Positions 56,279-64,000 of a stretch of 64,000 nt of DNA are shown in pieces. Numbering within the stretch: position 1 is the first letter of the stretch; the number at the start of each line of letters is the position of its first letter. Source of the stretch: Bacteroides luhongzhouii (GTDB taxonomy: Bacteria; Bacteroidota; Bacteroidia; Bacteroidales; Bacteroidaceae); assembly GCF_009193295.2 (NCBI RefSeq), contig NZ_CP059973.1, forward strand, positions 2,914,001-2,978,000. Reading direction: 5' to 3'. A program made the translations under genes and the position numbers. The notes under the pieces were generated by a model. That model worked only from the letters and a program-made list of their open reading frames with translations. It searched no databases and was not told the origin of the DNA.

Positions 56279-56932
56279 ATGTTGCGAAAACGAAGAAACC
56301 GTTTATTGCATAAAAGCATGAGCATAACAATCACCTCCGGGGTGATTGTTATGCTTCTTTTATTATCTTCCTGTGGCGGAAAGAAGAAAGCTATGGGCGA
56401 GGCTATCACAGAACGTGATTCTCTTCCGGTGATGACAACATTGGGAGTCACCACTCTTATTTCCGATTCCGGAGTGACACGTTATAGGGTGAATACGGAA
56501 GAGTGGATGATGTACGACCGTAAAAAGCCTTCCTATTGGGCCTTTGAAAAAGGAGTATACCTGGAACAGTTCGACTCTATCTTTCATATAGAAGCCAGTA
56601 TCAAAGCGGATACTGCCTACTATTATGACAAAGAAAGGCTTTGGAAGCTGATAGGGAATGTGGATATACAGAACCGCAAAGGAGAGCGTTTTAATACGGA
56701 ACTGCTGTACTGGAACGAAGCCACCCAAAAAGTATATTCCGACAAGTTTATACGTATCCAGCAACCGGACCGAATTATTACAGGACATGGCTTCGACTCG
56801 AACCAGCAAATGACCATATACACCATCCGCAATATTGGAGGAATTTTCTATGTGGACGAGGACGCGGGCGGCCCGCCCCAACCGGAAACAAAAGCACTGC
56901 CGGATTCTGTGAATAAAGATGCTGCGAAATAG
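56279..56932 (+). CDS. lptC: LPS export protein LptC
   Basis: This 217-residue protein has an N-terminal membrane anchor or lipoprotein-like helix (ITSGVIVMLLLLSSCGG) and a beta-jellyroll periplasmic domain with YRVNTEEWMMYDRKKPSYWA, FHIEASIKADTAYYYDKERL and LIGNVDIQNRKGERFNTELL. This pattern is typical of LptC, the link between the LptBFG transporter and LptA in lipopolysaccharide export. The lptBFG genes are not in this window. The C-terminal tail after residue 200 is Pro-rich and acidic. Confidence 0.9.
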   Translation: MLRKRRNRLLHKSMSITITSGVIVMLLLLSSCGGKKKAMGEAITERDSLPVMTTLGVTTLISDSGVTRYRVNTEEWMMYDRKKPSYWAFEKGVYLEQFDSIFHIEASIKADTAYYYDKERLWKLIGNVDIQNRKGERFNTELLYWNEATQKVYSDKFIRIQQPDRIITGHGFDSNQQMTIYTIRNIGGIFYVDEDAGGPPQPETKALPDSVNKDAAK

Positions 56933-56985
56933 GCGAAGTCATATCAATCGTACCTCGTAAATCGTCTGATCGTAAATCAAAACTT

Positions 56986-58242
56986 ATGAATATTTATATC
57001 TCTCTAATCATCACCATGGTCTTCTCCGCCTTCTTCTCAGGAATGGAGATTGCCTTTGTGTCGGTAGACAAACTGCGTTTTGAGATGGAACGTAAGGGGG
57101 GAATTACGTCCCGCATCCTTTCTATCTTCTTCAAGAACCCGAATGAATTTATCTCTACCATGCTGGTGGGGAATAATATCGCGCTGGTAATCTATGGTAT
57201 CCTGATGGCGCAGATTATCGGCGACAATCTGCTGGCGGGATTCATCGACAATCATTTTCTGATGGTGTTGGCGCAAACCATTATTTCTACCCTGATTATT
57301 TTGGTGACCGGAGAGTTTTTACCGAAAACATTATTCAAAATCAATCCCAATCTGGTTTTGAATCTTTTTGCCATTCCGCTCATTGTTTGTTATGTCGTTC
57401 TATATCCTATCTCTAAACTGTCTTCCGGCTTGTCGTGTTTGTTCCTTCGTGTCTTTGGTATGAAGGTCAATAAAGATGCGTCCGACAGGGCTTTTGGAAA
57501 AGTAGACCTGGACTATTTTGTACAAAGCAGCATTGATAATGCCGAAAATGAAGAAGAACTGGACACGGAAGTGAAAATCTTCCAGAACGCCCTCGACTTC
57601 TCGAACATAAAAATCCGCGACTGCATCGTTCCTCGTACCGAAGTGGTGGCAGTCGATCTGACCACTTCACTGGACGAGCTGAAAAGCCGCTTCATAGAAT
57701 CCGGAATCTCCAAGATAATCGTGTATGACGGGAATATCGACAACGTAGTCGGCTACATCCATTCGTCGGAAATGTTCCGTGCCCCGAAAAACTGGCATGA
57801 GAATGTGACACAAGTCCCGATTGTGCCCGAAACAATGTCCGCCAACAAGCTGATGAAGCTCTTTATGCAGCAAAAGAAAACGATTGCCGTAGTGGTGGAT
57901 GAATTTGGCGGTACGTCCGGCATCGTATCTCTGGAAGACCTCGTTGAAGAAATCTTTGGAGATATAGAAGACGAGCACGATAATACTTCCTATATCAGCA
58001 AGCAAATCGACGAACGCGAGTATGTGTTGTCCGCCCGCTTGGAGATAGAAAAAGTCAATGAGACGTTCGGACTCGACTTGCCCGAGTCGGATGATTATCT
58101 GACAGTAGGAGGGTTGATTCTGAACCAATATCAGAGCTTTCCGAAGTTGCATGAAGTGGTCCGGGTAGGACGTTATCAATTCAAGATAATTAAGGTCACA
58201 GCGACAAAAATAGAACTCGTGCGATTAAAAGTCTTGGAATAA
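56986..58242 (+). CDS. CNNM/HlyC-CorC family CBS-domain membrane protein
   Basis: The 418-residue protein has the DUF21 membrane domain with three to four helices (IYISLIITMVFSAFFSGMEI near the N-terminus), two CBS domains (residues about 205-325, with RDCIVPRTEVVAVDL and TIAVVVDEFGGTSGIVSLED) and a CorC_HlyC domain at the end. Relatives are divalent metal (magnesium, cobalt) transport or efflux proteins, often labelled hemolysins. It is 53 bases after lptC and likely in the same transcript. Confidence 0.93.
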   Translation: MNIYISLIITMVFSAFFSGMEIAFVSVDKLRFEMERKGGITSRILSIFFKNPNEFISTMLVGNNIALVIYGILMAQIIGDNLLAGFIDNHFLMVLAQTIISTLIILVTGEFLPKTLFKINPNLVLNLFAIPLIVCYVVLYPISKLSSGLSCLFLRVFGMKVNKDASDRAFGKVDLDYFVQSSIDNAENEEELDTEVKIFQNALDFSNIKIRDCIVPRTEVVAVDLTTSLDELKSRFIESGISKIIVYDGNIDNVVGYIHSSEMFRAPKNWHENVTQVPIVPETMSANKLMKLFMQQKKTIAVVVDEFGGTSGIVSLEDLVEEIFGDIEDEHDNTSYISKQIDEREYVLSARLEIEKVNETFGLDLPESDDYLTVGGLILNQYQSFPKLHEVVRVGRYQFKIIKVTATKIELVRLKVLE

Positions 58243-58297
58243 TGACGATAATCAAGAAATTTTTAGCTAATAAATAGATGCATATTAGCATTTTTTG

Positions 58298-58305
58298 TAT
58301 CTTCG
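58298..58305 (+). promoter_or_regulatory. promoter-like element before the PpiD-like gene
   Basis: TATCTTCG at 58298-58305 differs from TAnnTTTG at one base and lies about 57 bases before the ATG. The gap 58243-58361 contains nothing else that I can name. Confidence 0.4.
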
Positions 58306-58361
58306 TGCGCTAAAACGACAAAAGAAAGAAATAATAATAAACATAAATCATATTAATCAAA

Positions 58362-60503
58362 ATGGCAACGTTACAAAACATTAGGTCGAAAGGACCTCTA
58401 TTGGTGATTGTTATCGGCTTGGCGCTGTTTGCTTTTATTGCGGGTGACGCATGGAAGGTGATGCAGCCGCATCAGGCACATGACGTAGGTGAGGTGAACG
58501 GAGACGCTCTTTCCGCTCAAGAGTATCAGAATTTGGTAGAAGAATATACCGAAGTGGTGAAACTCATGCGTGGGGTGACCGCCTTGAATGACGAACAAAC
58601 CAATCAGGTGCGCGATGAAGTATGGCGTTCCTACGTAAACAATAAACTGATTGAAAAAGAAGCAAAAGCACTGGGACTGACTGTTTCTACAGCTGAAATC
58701 CAAGACATCCTGAAAGCAGGCGTTCATCCTTTGTTGAGACAAACTCCTTTCCAGAATCCGCAAACAGGAAACTTCGACAAAGATATGTTGAACAAATTCC
58801 TCGTGGAATACGCCAAGATGAGCGAATCACAAATGCCGGCACAGTATGCTGAACAATACAACAATATGTATAAATACTGGTCATTCATCCAAAAGACGCT
58901 GATTGAAAGCCGTTTGGCAGAAAAGTATCAGGCATTAGTGTCTAAAGCTCTTCTTTCTAATCCGGTGGAAGCACAGGATGCTTTCGATGCAAGAGTGAAC
59001 CAATACAACGTGTTGATGGCTGGTATTCCTTACTCTTCTGTAGTAGACTCTACAATCGTAGTGAAAGAATCGGAACTGAAAGACTTGTATAACAAGAAGA
59101 AAGAACAATTCAAGCAATATCAGGAAACTCGTGACATCAAGTACATTGATGTACAGGTGACTGCAAGTGCTGAAGACAGAGCAGCTATCCAGAAAGAAGT
59201 AGACGAAGCTACTGCACAGTTGGCTACTACTACGGATGACTATACTTCTTTTATCCGTTCAGTTGGCTCGGAAGCTCCTTATACAGACTTGTTCTATAAC
59301 AAAACAGCTTTCCCGTCAGATGTAGCCGCACGTTTGGACTCTGTTTCTGTAGGTGCTATTTATGGTCCTTACTATAATGGTGCCGACAATACAATCAACT
59401 CTTTCAAAGTAGTTGCTAAAGCTGTTGCTGCCGACTCTGTCGAATTCCGTCAGATTCAGGTATACGCAGAAGACGCTGTGAAGACAAAGACATTGGCCGA
59501 CAGCATCTATAACGCAATCAAAGGGGGAGCTAACTTCGTGGATCTGGCAAAGAAATATGGTCAGACAGGTGATGCAAACTGGCTTACTTCTGCACAATAT
59601 GAAGGTGCACAGATAGACGGTGATAACCTGAAATTTATTTCTGCTATCAACAATGCAGGTGTAAACGAATTGGTAAACTTGCCGATGGGACAAGCAAACG
59701 TAATTCTTCAGGTGACGAACAAGAAGTCTACAAAAAACAAATATAAAGTAGCTGTTATCAAACGCGAAGTAGAGTTCAGCAAAGAAACTTACAATCGTGC
59801 TTATAATGATTTCAGCCAGTTTATCGCAGCTAATCCTAGCGTAGAGAAGATGGTAGCTAACGCTGAAGAAGCCGGTTACAGATTGCTCGACAGAATGGAT
59901 TTGAGCAGTTCTGAACACAACATCGGTGGTGTAAGAGGTACAAAAGAAGCGTTGAGATGGACATTTGATAAAGCAAAACCGGGTGAAGTTTCCGGCTTGT
60001 ACGAATGTGGCGAAAGCGATCACATGATAGTAGTAGGTCTGGTAGGCATTAAGCCGGAAGGATACCGTCCGTTGAAAGCAGTACAGGATCAGTTGAGAGC
60101 TGAAATTGTGAAAGATAAGAAAGCTGAAAAGATTATGGCTGACATGAAAGCTGCCAATGCAACTTCATTCAACCAGTACAAAGAGATGGCTAATGCAGTC
60201 AGCGACTCTTTGAAGATGGTTACTTTTGCAGCTCCTGCATACGTATCAGCATTGCGCAGCAGCGAACCGTTGGTAGGTGCTTATGCTTCTGCAGCTGAAG
60301 TAAATCAGTTGAGCGCTCCTATCAAAGGTAATGCCGGAGTATTTGTATTGCAGGTATACGGTAAGGACAAACTGAACGAGACATTCGACGCAAAAGCAGA
60401 AGAAGCTACGCTGACTAACATGCACGCACGTTTCGCCAGCCGTCTGATGAACGACTTGTATCTGAAAGCTAACGTAAAAGATACTCGCTTCTTGTTCTTC
60501 TAA
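58362..60503 (+). CDS. PpiD/SurA-like peptidylprolyl isomerase
   Basis: This 713-residue protein begins with an N-terminal membrane anchor (LLVIVIGLALFAFIAGDAW near residues 13-31), a SurA_N-type helical chaperone domain (residues about 35-260), and parvulin-type isomerase repeats (EFRQIQVYAEDAVKTKTLAD near 370, and KGGANFVDLAKKYGQTGD). It acts in the periplasm on outer-membrane proteins. Favoured-codon bias is visible, suggesting high expression. It closes the envelope gene run and ends before a strong terminator at 60528. Confidence 0.93.
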   Translation: MATLQNIRSKGPLLVIVIGLALFAFIAGDAWKVMQPHQAHDVGEVNGDALSAQEYQNLVEEYTEVVKLMRGVTALNDEQTNQVRDEVWRSYVNNKLIEKEAKALGLTVSTAEIQDILKAGVHPLLRQTPFQNPQTGNFDKDMLNKFLVEYAKMSESQMPAQYAEQYNNMYKYWSFIQKTLIESRLAEKYQALVSKALLSNPVEAQDAFDARVNQYNVLMAGIPYSSVVDSTIVVKESELKDLYNKKKEQFKQYQETRDIKYIDVQVTASAEDRAAIQKEVDEATAQLATTTDDYTSFIRSVGSEAPYTDLFYNKTAFPSDVAARLDSVSVGAIYGPYYNGADNTINSFKVVAKAVAADSVEFRQIQVYAEDAVKTKTLADSIYNAIKGGANFVDLAKKYGQTGDANWLTSAQYEGAQIDGDNLKFISAINNAGVNELVNLPMGQANVILQVTNKKSTKNKYKVAVIKREVEFSKETYNRAYNDFSQFIAANPSVEKMVANAEEAGYRLLDRMDLSSSEHNIGGVRGTKEALRWTFDKAKPGEVSGLYECGESDHMIVVGLVGIKPEGYRPLKAVQDQLRAEIVKDKKAEKIMADMKAANATSFNQYKEMANAVSDSLKMVTFAAPAYVSALRSSEPLVGAYASAAEVNQLSAPIKGNAGVFVLQVYGKDKLNETFDAKAEEATLTNMHARFASRLMNDLYLKANVKDTRFLFF

Positions 60504-60527
60504 ACAATTAGCAAGTAATAGATATTA

Positions 60528-60602
60528 GGCACGGATTACACGGATTTACGTGGTTTAAACTTATGAGAGAACCACGAAATCCGTGTAATCCGTGCCTTTT
60601 TT
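60528..60602 (+). terminator. terminator after the PpiD-like gene
   Basis: A 20-base arm (60528-60547, GGCACGGATTACACGGATTT) is perfectly complementary to 60577-60596; an inner CGTGGTT / AACCACG pair extends it past one bulged base, and a T run follows. The 218-base gap 60504-60721 otherwise shows no gene. Confidence 0.85.
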
Positions 60603-60721
60603 ATTTTCGTTTTTTCGTTTATTCGTTTATGATCTTTGTTATCTGATTAAATTTCCATATCTTGCCAATCTTTATCAATAGGCTTTGCGAAATACTTTAT
60701 TAACTAATACGAATCTATATT

Positions 60722-63700
60722 ATGACAAAACAACTAGCCCAGTATTCAGTTCCCGCTGAAAATTCACGTGTTATTCGTGTGTTCCTTTCGTCAACGTTCA
60801 GAGACATGGAAATGGAACGTTCTGCATTAGTCAAACTCTTTAAGGGTTTGCAAGTAAAGGCTGCCAGCCGTGGTGCCACCGTTTCATTGGTTGATTTGCG
60901 CTGGGGAATCACAGAAGAAGATGCGAAAAGTGGCAAGGTTGTTGAAATATGCCTGAAAGAAATAGTTAACTCCCGGCCTTTCTTCATTGGTATGGTAGGC
61001 GACCGCTATGGATGGTGCCCCAATTATGAGGACTTATCTCAAACTTTCAATGACAGCTTGGAATATCGTTGGATAGAAGATGACTTGAATCATCATTTAA
61101 GTGTGACGGAAATTGAAATGCAGTTTGGTGTACTGCGCAATCCCAATCCGTTACATGCCTATTTTTATATAAAACAGTCGGCAGATGATGAGCTGTCTTG
61201 CCCTAAAGAGGAGTCTCTTAAACTGAAACGTCTTAAAGAACGTATTTTGCAGCAAGATCGTTATCCTGTGCAAGAGTATGACTCGCCCGAGCAGTTGTGT
61301 AACCTTGTGGAAGGTGCTTTCACGGAATTGCTTGAACGGGAGTTTCCAGATATACTGACCGTTGAAGATAATCAAGCATTGCAAGAACAACTGACACGCA
61401 ATGAACTCTTATTCAATTATCACTCCATACCAGAAGCAGATCAGGCGTTTGCTGACTTTTTGGCAGCGGATGAGCAGCGATGTTTGGTGGTAACGGGCGA
61501 TTGTGGTCTTGGCAAGAGCGCTTTATTGGCTCATTGGAGCGATTTGGTGAACAATGATATGCCGATGATTCCCATCTATCATCGCTTGGATAGTACTACA
61601 TTGTCTTCTTATCCGGAAACGTTGGCGAGAATGTTAGCCTCAAAATGCCAGAACGCACTCAAACATCAATCTTTAGGTGAAGAAAATTTGTTTGCGGCTG
61701 AAGTATCAAAAGAACTGGACTCGACCCAGAGCACTGCCAAATCCATCATGGACATCGTGAAAAATTCGGTTTTGATGGGAGATGCTGGCTTGAACACTTT
61801 TGCGGGGAACACACTTCGGAACCTCAAGGAGATTGAAGAGGATTTGAATTCTATCCAAAAGTTCAGTCAGTTGTGGAGTGCGCTGGGTGCATCAAGATAT
61901 CCTATCATTCTGTTGATTGATGACATCAGTTATCTGAATCCGACTGAAGCATCCCTGTTTTCTTTATTTGCATCTATTCCCTCGAACGTAAAAGTCGTGT
62001 TGAGCTTTTCTGCGTCATCCACCGCCTACCTGCCCTTTGTTCGGAATGGTTACGTTCATTTCCAGTTGAATGGTTTTTCACAAGCGGATGCCAAGTCGTT
62101 CTCAAAACAATATCTGTCTACTTACTCCAAGGTCTTGTCCGCACAGCAGGAAGATATTCTTGCTTCGTGGGTGCTGGCCAAACAACCGCGCTGTTTAAGT
62201 GTATTGCTCAACGAGTTGGTTTCGTTCGGTCAGTATGATGCTCTGAATGAATATATGAGTGGATATTGCCGGCTCAATGAGATTGAGCAGTTCTACGACA
62301 GTGTGCTTCGGCGTTTGTCGGCTGATTATGGTTTCGAAGAGATTGGAAGAACGCTTCTGATGCTCTCACTTACTTTAGAAGGATTTACCGAAGATGAAGT
62401 AAAGAGCATGGCAGGCATTAATCAGATACTTTGGTCACAGTTGAGAGTGGAAATGAGTAGCTGGCTCACCAACAAAGGAGGGCGATATTGCATTGGTGAC
62501 ACACAAATGGTAGAGGCGATTGAACGCTGTTTCGCTCAAGATGAAGAATGTATAGATGATAGTCGGCATGAAATTATTTCCGCTCTGCTGGATGAGGAAG
62601 AGATCCTTTCCCATCCGTTGACTTTTGCCGATTATAACTATCGCATGAAACAGTTCTGCTACCATGATTCGTATCGCTATAAAGTGGAGATTACCTATCA
62701 ATGCTATAAGATGCAAGAATGGGATTTATTGAAGGATTGGATTTGTGATGTGGAGATTTTCGAGATTCTGTATCGCACGAATCGTTCTCTGTTGGAAGAT
62801 AGCTGGAAGGCGATCATGAATGACAATCCTGGCATTACGCCTGAAGTCTATGCCGAATTGGACTTTGATGAGGTTGATTCTTTTTTAATTCCTGTCATTG
62901 CTAATGATATGGCTACTTTCTTGAGCAGTTCTTTCCATCTGACGGAGGCAGCGGCTGCTGTGAGTGAGAAGAGTATGGAAGGCGCTGCCATCCCACCAAT
63001 TGCCAGATCGGTATTGAAGATGAATGAGGGATGCCGGTATGCCCGTAATGAAGAATACGAAATGGCATGCGACTGTTTTCTGAAAGCATTAGTGATGCAG
63101 GAAAACATTGTACCGACTCCGGAACTGGAGATTGCCAACACCTGCCGGAATCTAGCTTTGGCATATTACTACAATGAGCAATACAATGAAGCGGGGATCT
63201 ATTTGAATAGGGCGCTTGATTATCATGCGGCTTCTGCTGACGAGAAGAGTCAGGCAGAAGTCATTGAACTTTCCGAATACCTGGCTTATTGTGATTACTA
63301 TAAGAATGAGGAAGAGAGTGCTGCCGAAAAATTCCGGAAAGTAGCTGAAATGCACGAGTCTTTGAATGGCAGGCTGTCGGGTGGAGTGGCTAAATGTTTG
63401 TGTATGCAGGGCAAATGTCTTTATTATATCAAACGATACGATGAAGCATGGATGCTGATGAATCAGGCGTTGGACATTGCTATGCAGATAGATAACAAAA
63501 AACAGATAGTTGCTTGTCATAAACAGTTGTATTATTTATGCAGAGAATTCAAACGAATGATGAATGAACGTGGCGATGGGCAGGCTTCTACTTTATTCTT
63601 CCGTGAGTCTCTTTTGCATGAAATGTTTTTCAGCGAAAAACCGCGTCTGGCGGAATTGACTGTCCGCTACGAGGCATTGAGATGTGATATAATGCAGCAA

Positions 63701-64000
63701 TATTACGAGCGTAAAGATTATGATAGTGTGATCCGCATCGCAACTTCCCTGGATATTCACGATGATGCTGATCCCGATGCTTCCTGTCAGGTATATTACT
63801 ACAAAGCACAGGCTTATGCGAAGATGGAGAATTATCCAATGGCGAAAGAGGCTTTCTTCAGAGAGTTTGAATTGCGAAAGAAATCTTTTGGATGGGAGGA
63901 CAGACAGACGGTTCTGGCTTGTCAGAATCTAGGGGTGTTACACAGTTTTTGTAATGAACAGGAAGATGCGCTGGCTTGTTTTCGTGAAGCGTACGGTCAT
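60722..64000 (+). CDS. DUF4062-STAND NTPase with TPR repeats (3' end outside window)
   Basis: The ATG at 60722 opens a frame without a stop through the right edge (1093 codons seen). Residues 18-30 read RVFLSSTFRDMEM and residue ~60 DLRWGITEEDA, the signature of DUF4062, found in eukaryotic TEP1 and nephrocystin-3-like proteins. A P-loop NTPase follows with Walker A GDCGLGKSALL near residue 257 and Walker B IILLIDDISYL near 395, then a STAND-like helical region. From about residue 770 there are TPR-like repeats (EIANTCRNLALAYYYNEQYN, GKCLYYIKRYDEAWMLMNQA, CQNLGVLHSFCNEQEDALAC). STAND proteins sense a ligand by C-terminal repeats and oligomerise. A defence role is possible but unproven. Confidence 0.9.
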   Translation, partial: MTKQLAQYSVPAENSRVIRVFLSSTFRDMEMERSALVKLFKGLQVKAASRGATVSLVDLRWGITEEDAKSGKVVEICLKEIVNSRPFFIGMVGDRYGWCPNYEDLSQTFNDSLEYRWIEDDLNHHLSVTEIEMQFGVLRNPNPLHAYFYIKQSADDELSCPKEESLKLKRLKERILQQDRYPVQEYDSPEQLCNLVEGAFTELLEREFPDILTVEDNQALQEQLTRNELLFNYHSIPEADQAFADFLAADEQRCLVVTGDCGLGKSALLAHWSDLVNNDMPMIPIYHRLDSTTLSSYPETLARMLASKCQNALKHQSLGEENLFAAEVSKELDSTQSTAKSIMDIVKNSVLMGDAGLNTFAGNTLRNLKEIEEDLNSIQKFSQLWSALGASRYPIILLIDDISYLNPTEASLFSLFASIPSNVKVVLSFSASSTAYLPFVRNGYVHFQLNGFSQADAKSFSKQYLSTYSKVLSAQQEDILASWVLAKQPRCLSVLLNELVSFGQYDALNEYMSGYCRLNEIEQFYDSVLRRLSADYGFEEIGRTLLMLSLTLEGFTEDEVKSMAGINQILWSQLRVEMSSWLTNKGGRYCIGDTQMVEAIERCFAQDEECIDDSRHEIISALLDEEEILSHPLTFADYNYRMKQFCYHDSYRYKVEITYQCYKMQEWDLLKDWICDVEIFEILYRTNRSLLEDSWKAIMNDNPGITPEVYAELDFDEVDSFLIPVIANDMATFLSSSFHLTEAAAAVSEKSMEGAAIPPIARSVLKMNEGCRYARNEEYEMACDCFLKALVMQENIVPTPELEIANTCRNLALAYYYNEQYNEAGIYLNRALDYHAASADEKSQAEVIELSEYLAYCDYYKNEEESAAEKFRKVAEMHESLNGRLSGGVAKCLCMQGKCLYYIKRYDEAWMLMNQALDIAMQIDNKKQIVACHKQLYYLCREFKRMMNERGDGQASTLFFRESLLHEMFFSEKPRLAELTVRYEALRCDIMQQYYERKDYDSVIRIATSLDIHDDADPDASCQVYYYKAQAYAKMENYPMAKEAFFREFELRKKSFGWEDRQTVLACQNLGVLHSFCNEQEDALACFREAYGH

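Overview
The window looks like a chromosome segment of a human-gut-type Bacteroides. The evidence is the promoters of the TAnnTTTG (-7) type, a SusC/SusD pair driven by an ECF sigma/FecR pair, a XylR-type regulator beside glycan-degradation genes, and many Bacteroidota-only families (DUF5686, DUF3810, DUF4105, DUF6340, BACON/DUF5689). I cannot name the species from sequence alone. I found no tRNA, rRNA, insertion sequence or CRISPR array.

Layout. 1-8486: the right end of a mannose/GlcNAc-glycan and phosphate-ester degradation operon (alkaline phosphatase tail, GH63-like glycosidase, GH125 mannosidase, GH20 hexosaminidase, calcineurin-like phosphatase with PA14), closed by a convergent XylR-type regulator. 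8731-10938: a DUF5686 outer-membrane protein. 10977-18202: a compact defence-like patch, made of a retron (promoter, msr-msd RNA with 13-bp a1/a2 repeats, and a reverse transcriptase with an N-terminal membrane helix) convergent with a very large helicase/Vsr-like nuclease protein. 18301-25301: housekeeping genes (rpsA, rnz, an L,D-transpeptidase, mazG) and an ECF sigma / small membrane protein / CpxP-like periplasmic protein trio. 25340-27109: an AAA ATPase gene next to a perfect 26-bp-arm palindrome, and a decayed WYL-domain regulator. 27189-31721: DUF3810 protein, a membrane protein and valS. 31838-33733: a sensor histidine kinase split by one in-frame TAG. 34007-44250: an ECF sigma/FecR-controlled SusC/SusD locus carrying a ComEC-like metallo-beta-lactamase-fold hydrolase and a BACON/DUF5689 lipoprotein, but no glycoside hydrolase. 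44383-52385: minus-strand genes including secA and a probably inactive alkaline-phosphatase-superfamily protein. 52852-60503: an envelope-biogenesis run (coaX, FadL-like protein, TPR protein, lptC, CBS/CorC protein, PpiD-like isomerase). 60722 to the right edge: the first 1093 codons of a DUF4062-STAND-TPR protein.

Most notable are the self-contained, apparently membrane-anchored retron; the DUF4062-STAND-TPR protein; and a degenerate tandem repeat with an exact 22-nt period found in intergenic DNA at two loci (24301-24388, 52443-52574), with a diverged relative at a third (33823-33943). At the first locus two neighbouring repeat units form the transcription terminator. Also worth a second look are the perfect palindrome at 26541-26598, the split kinase, and the SusCD locus whose hydrolase suggests a substrate other than polysaccharide, perhaps nucleic acid.
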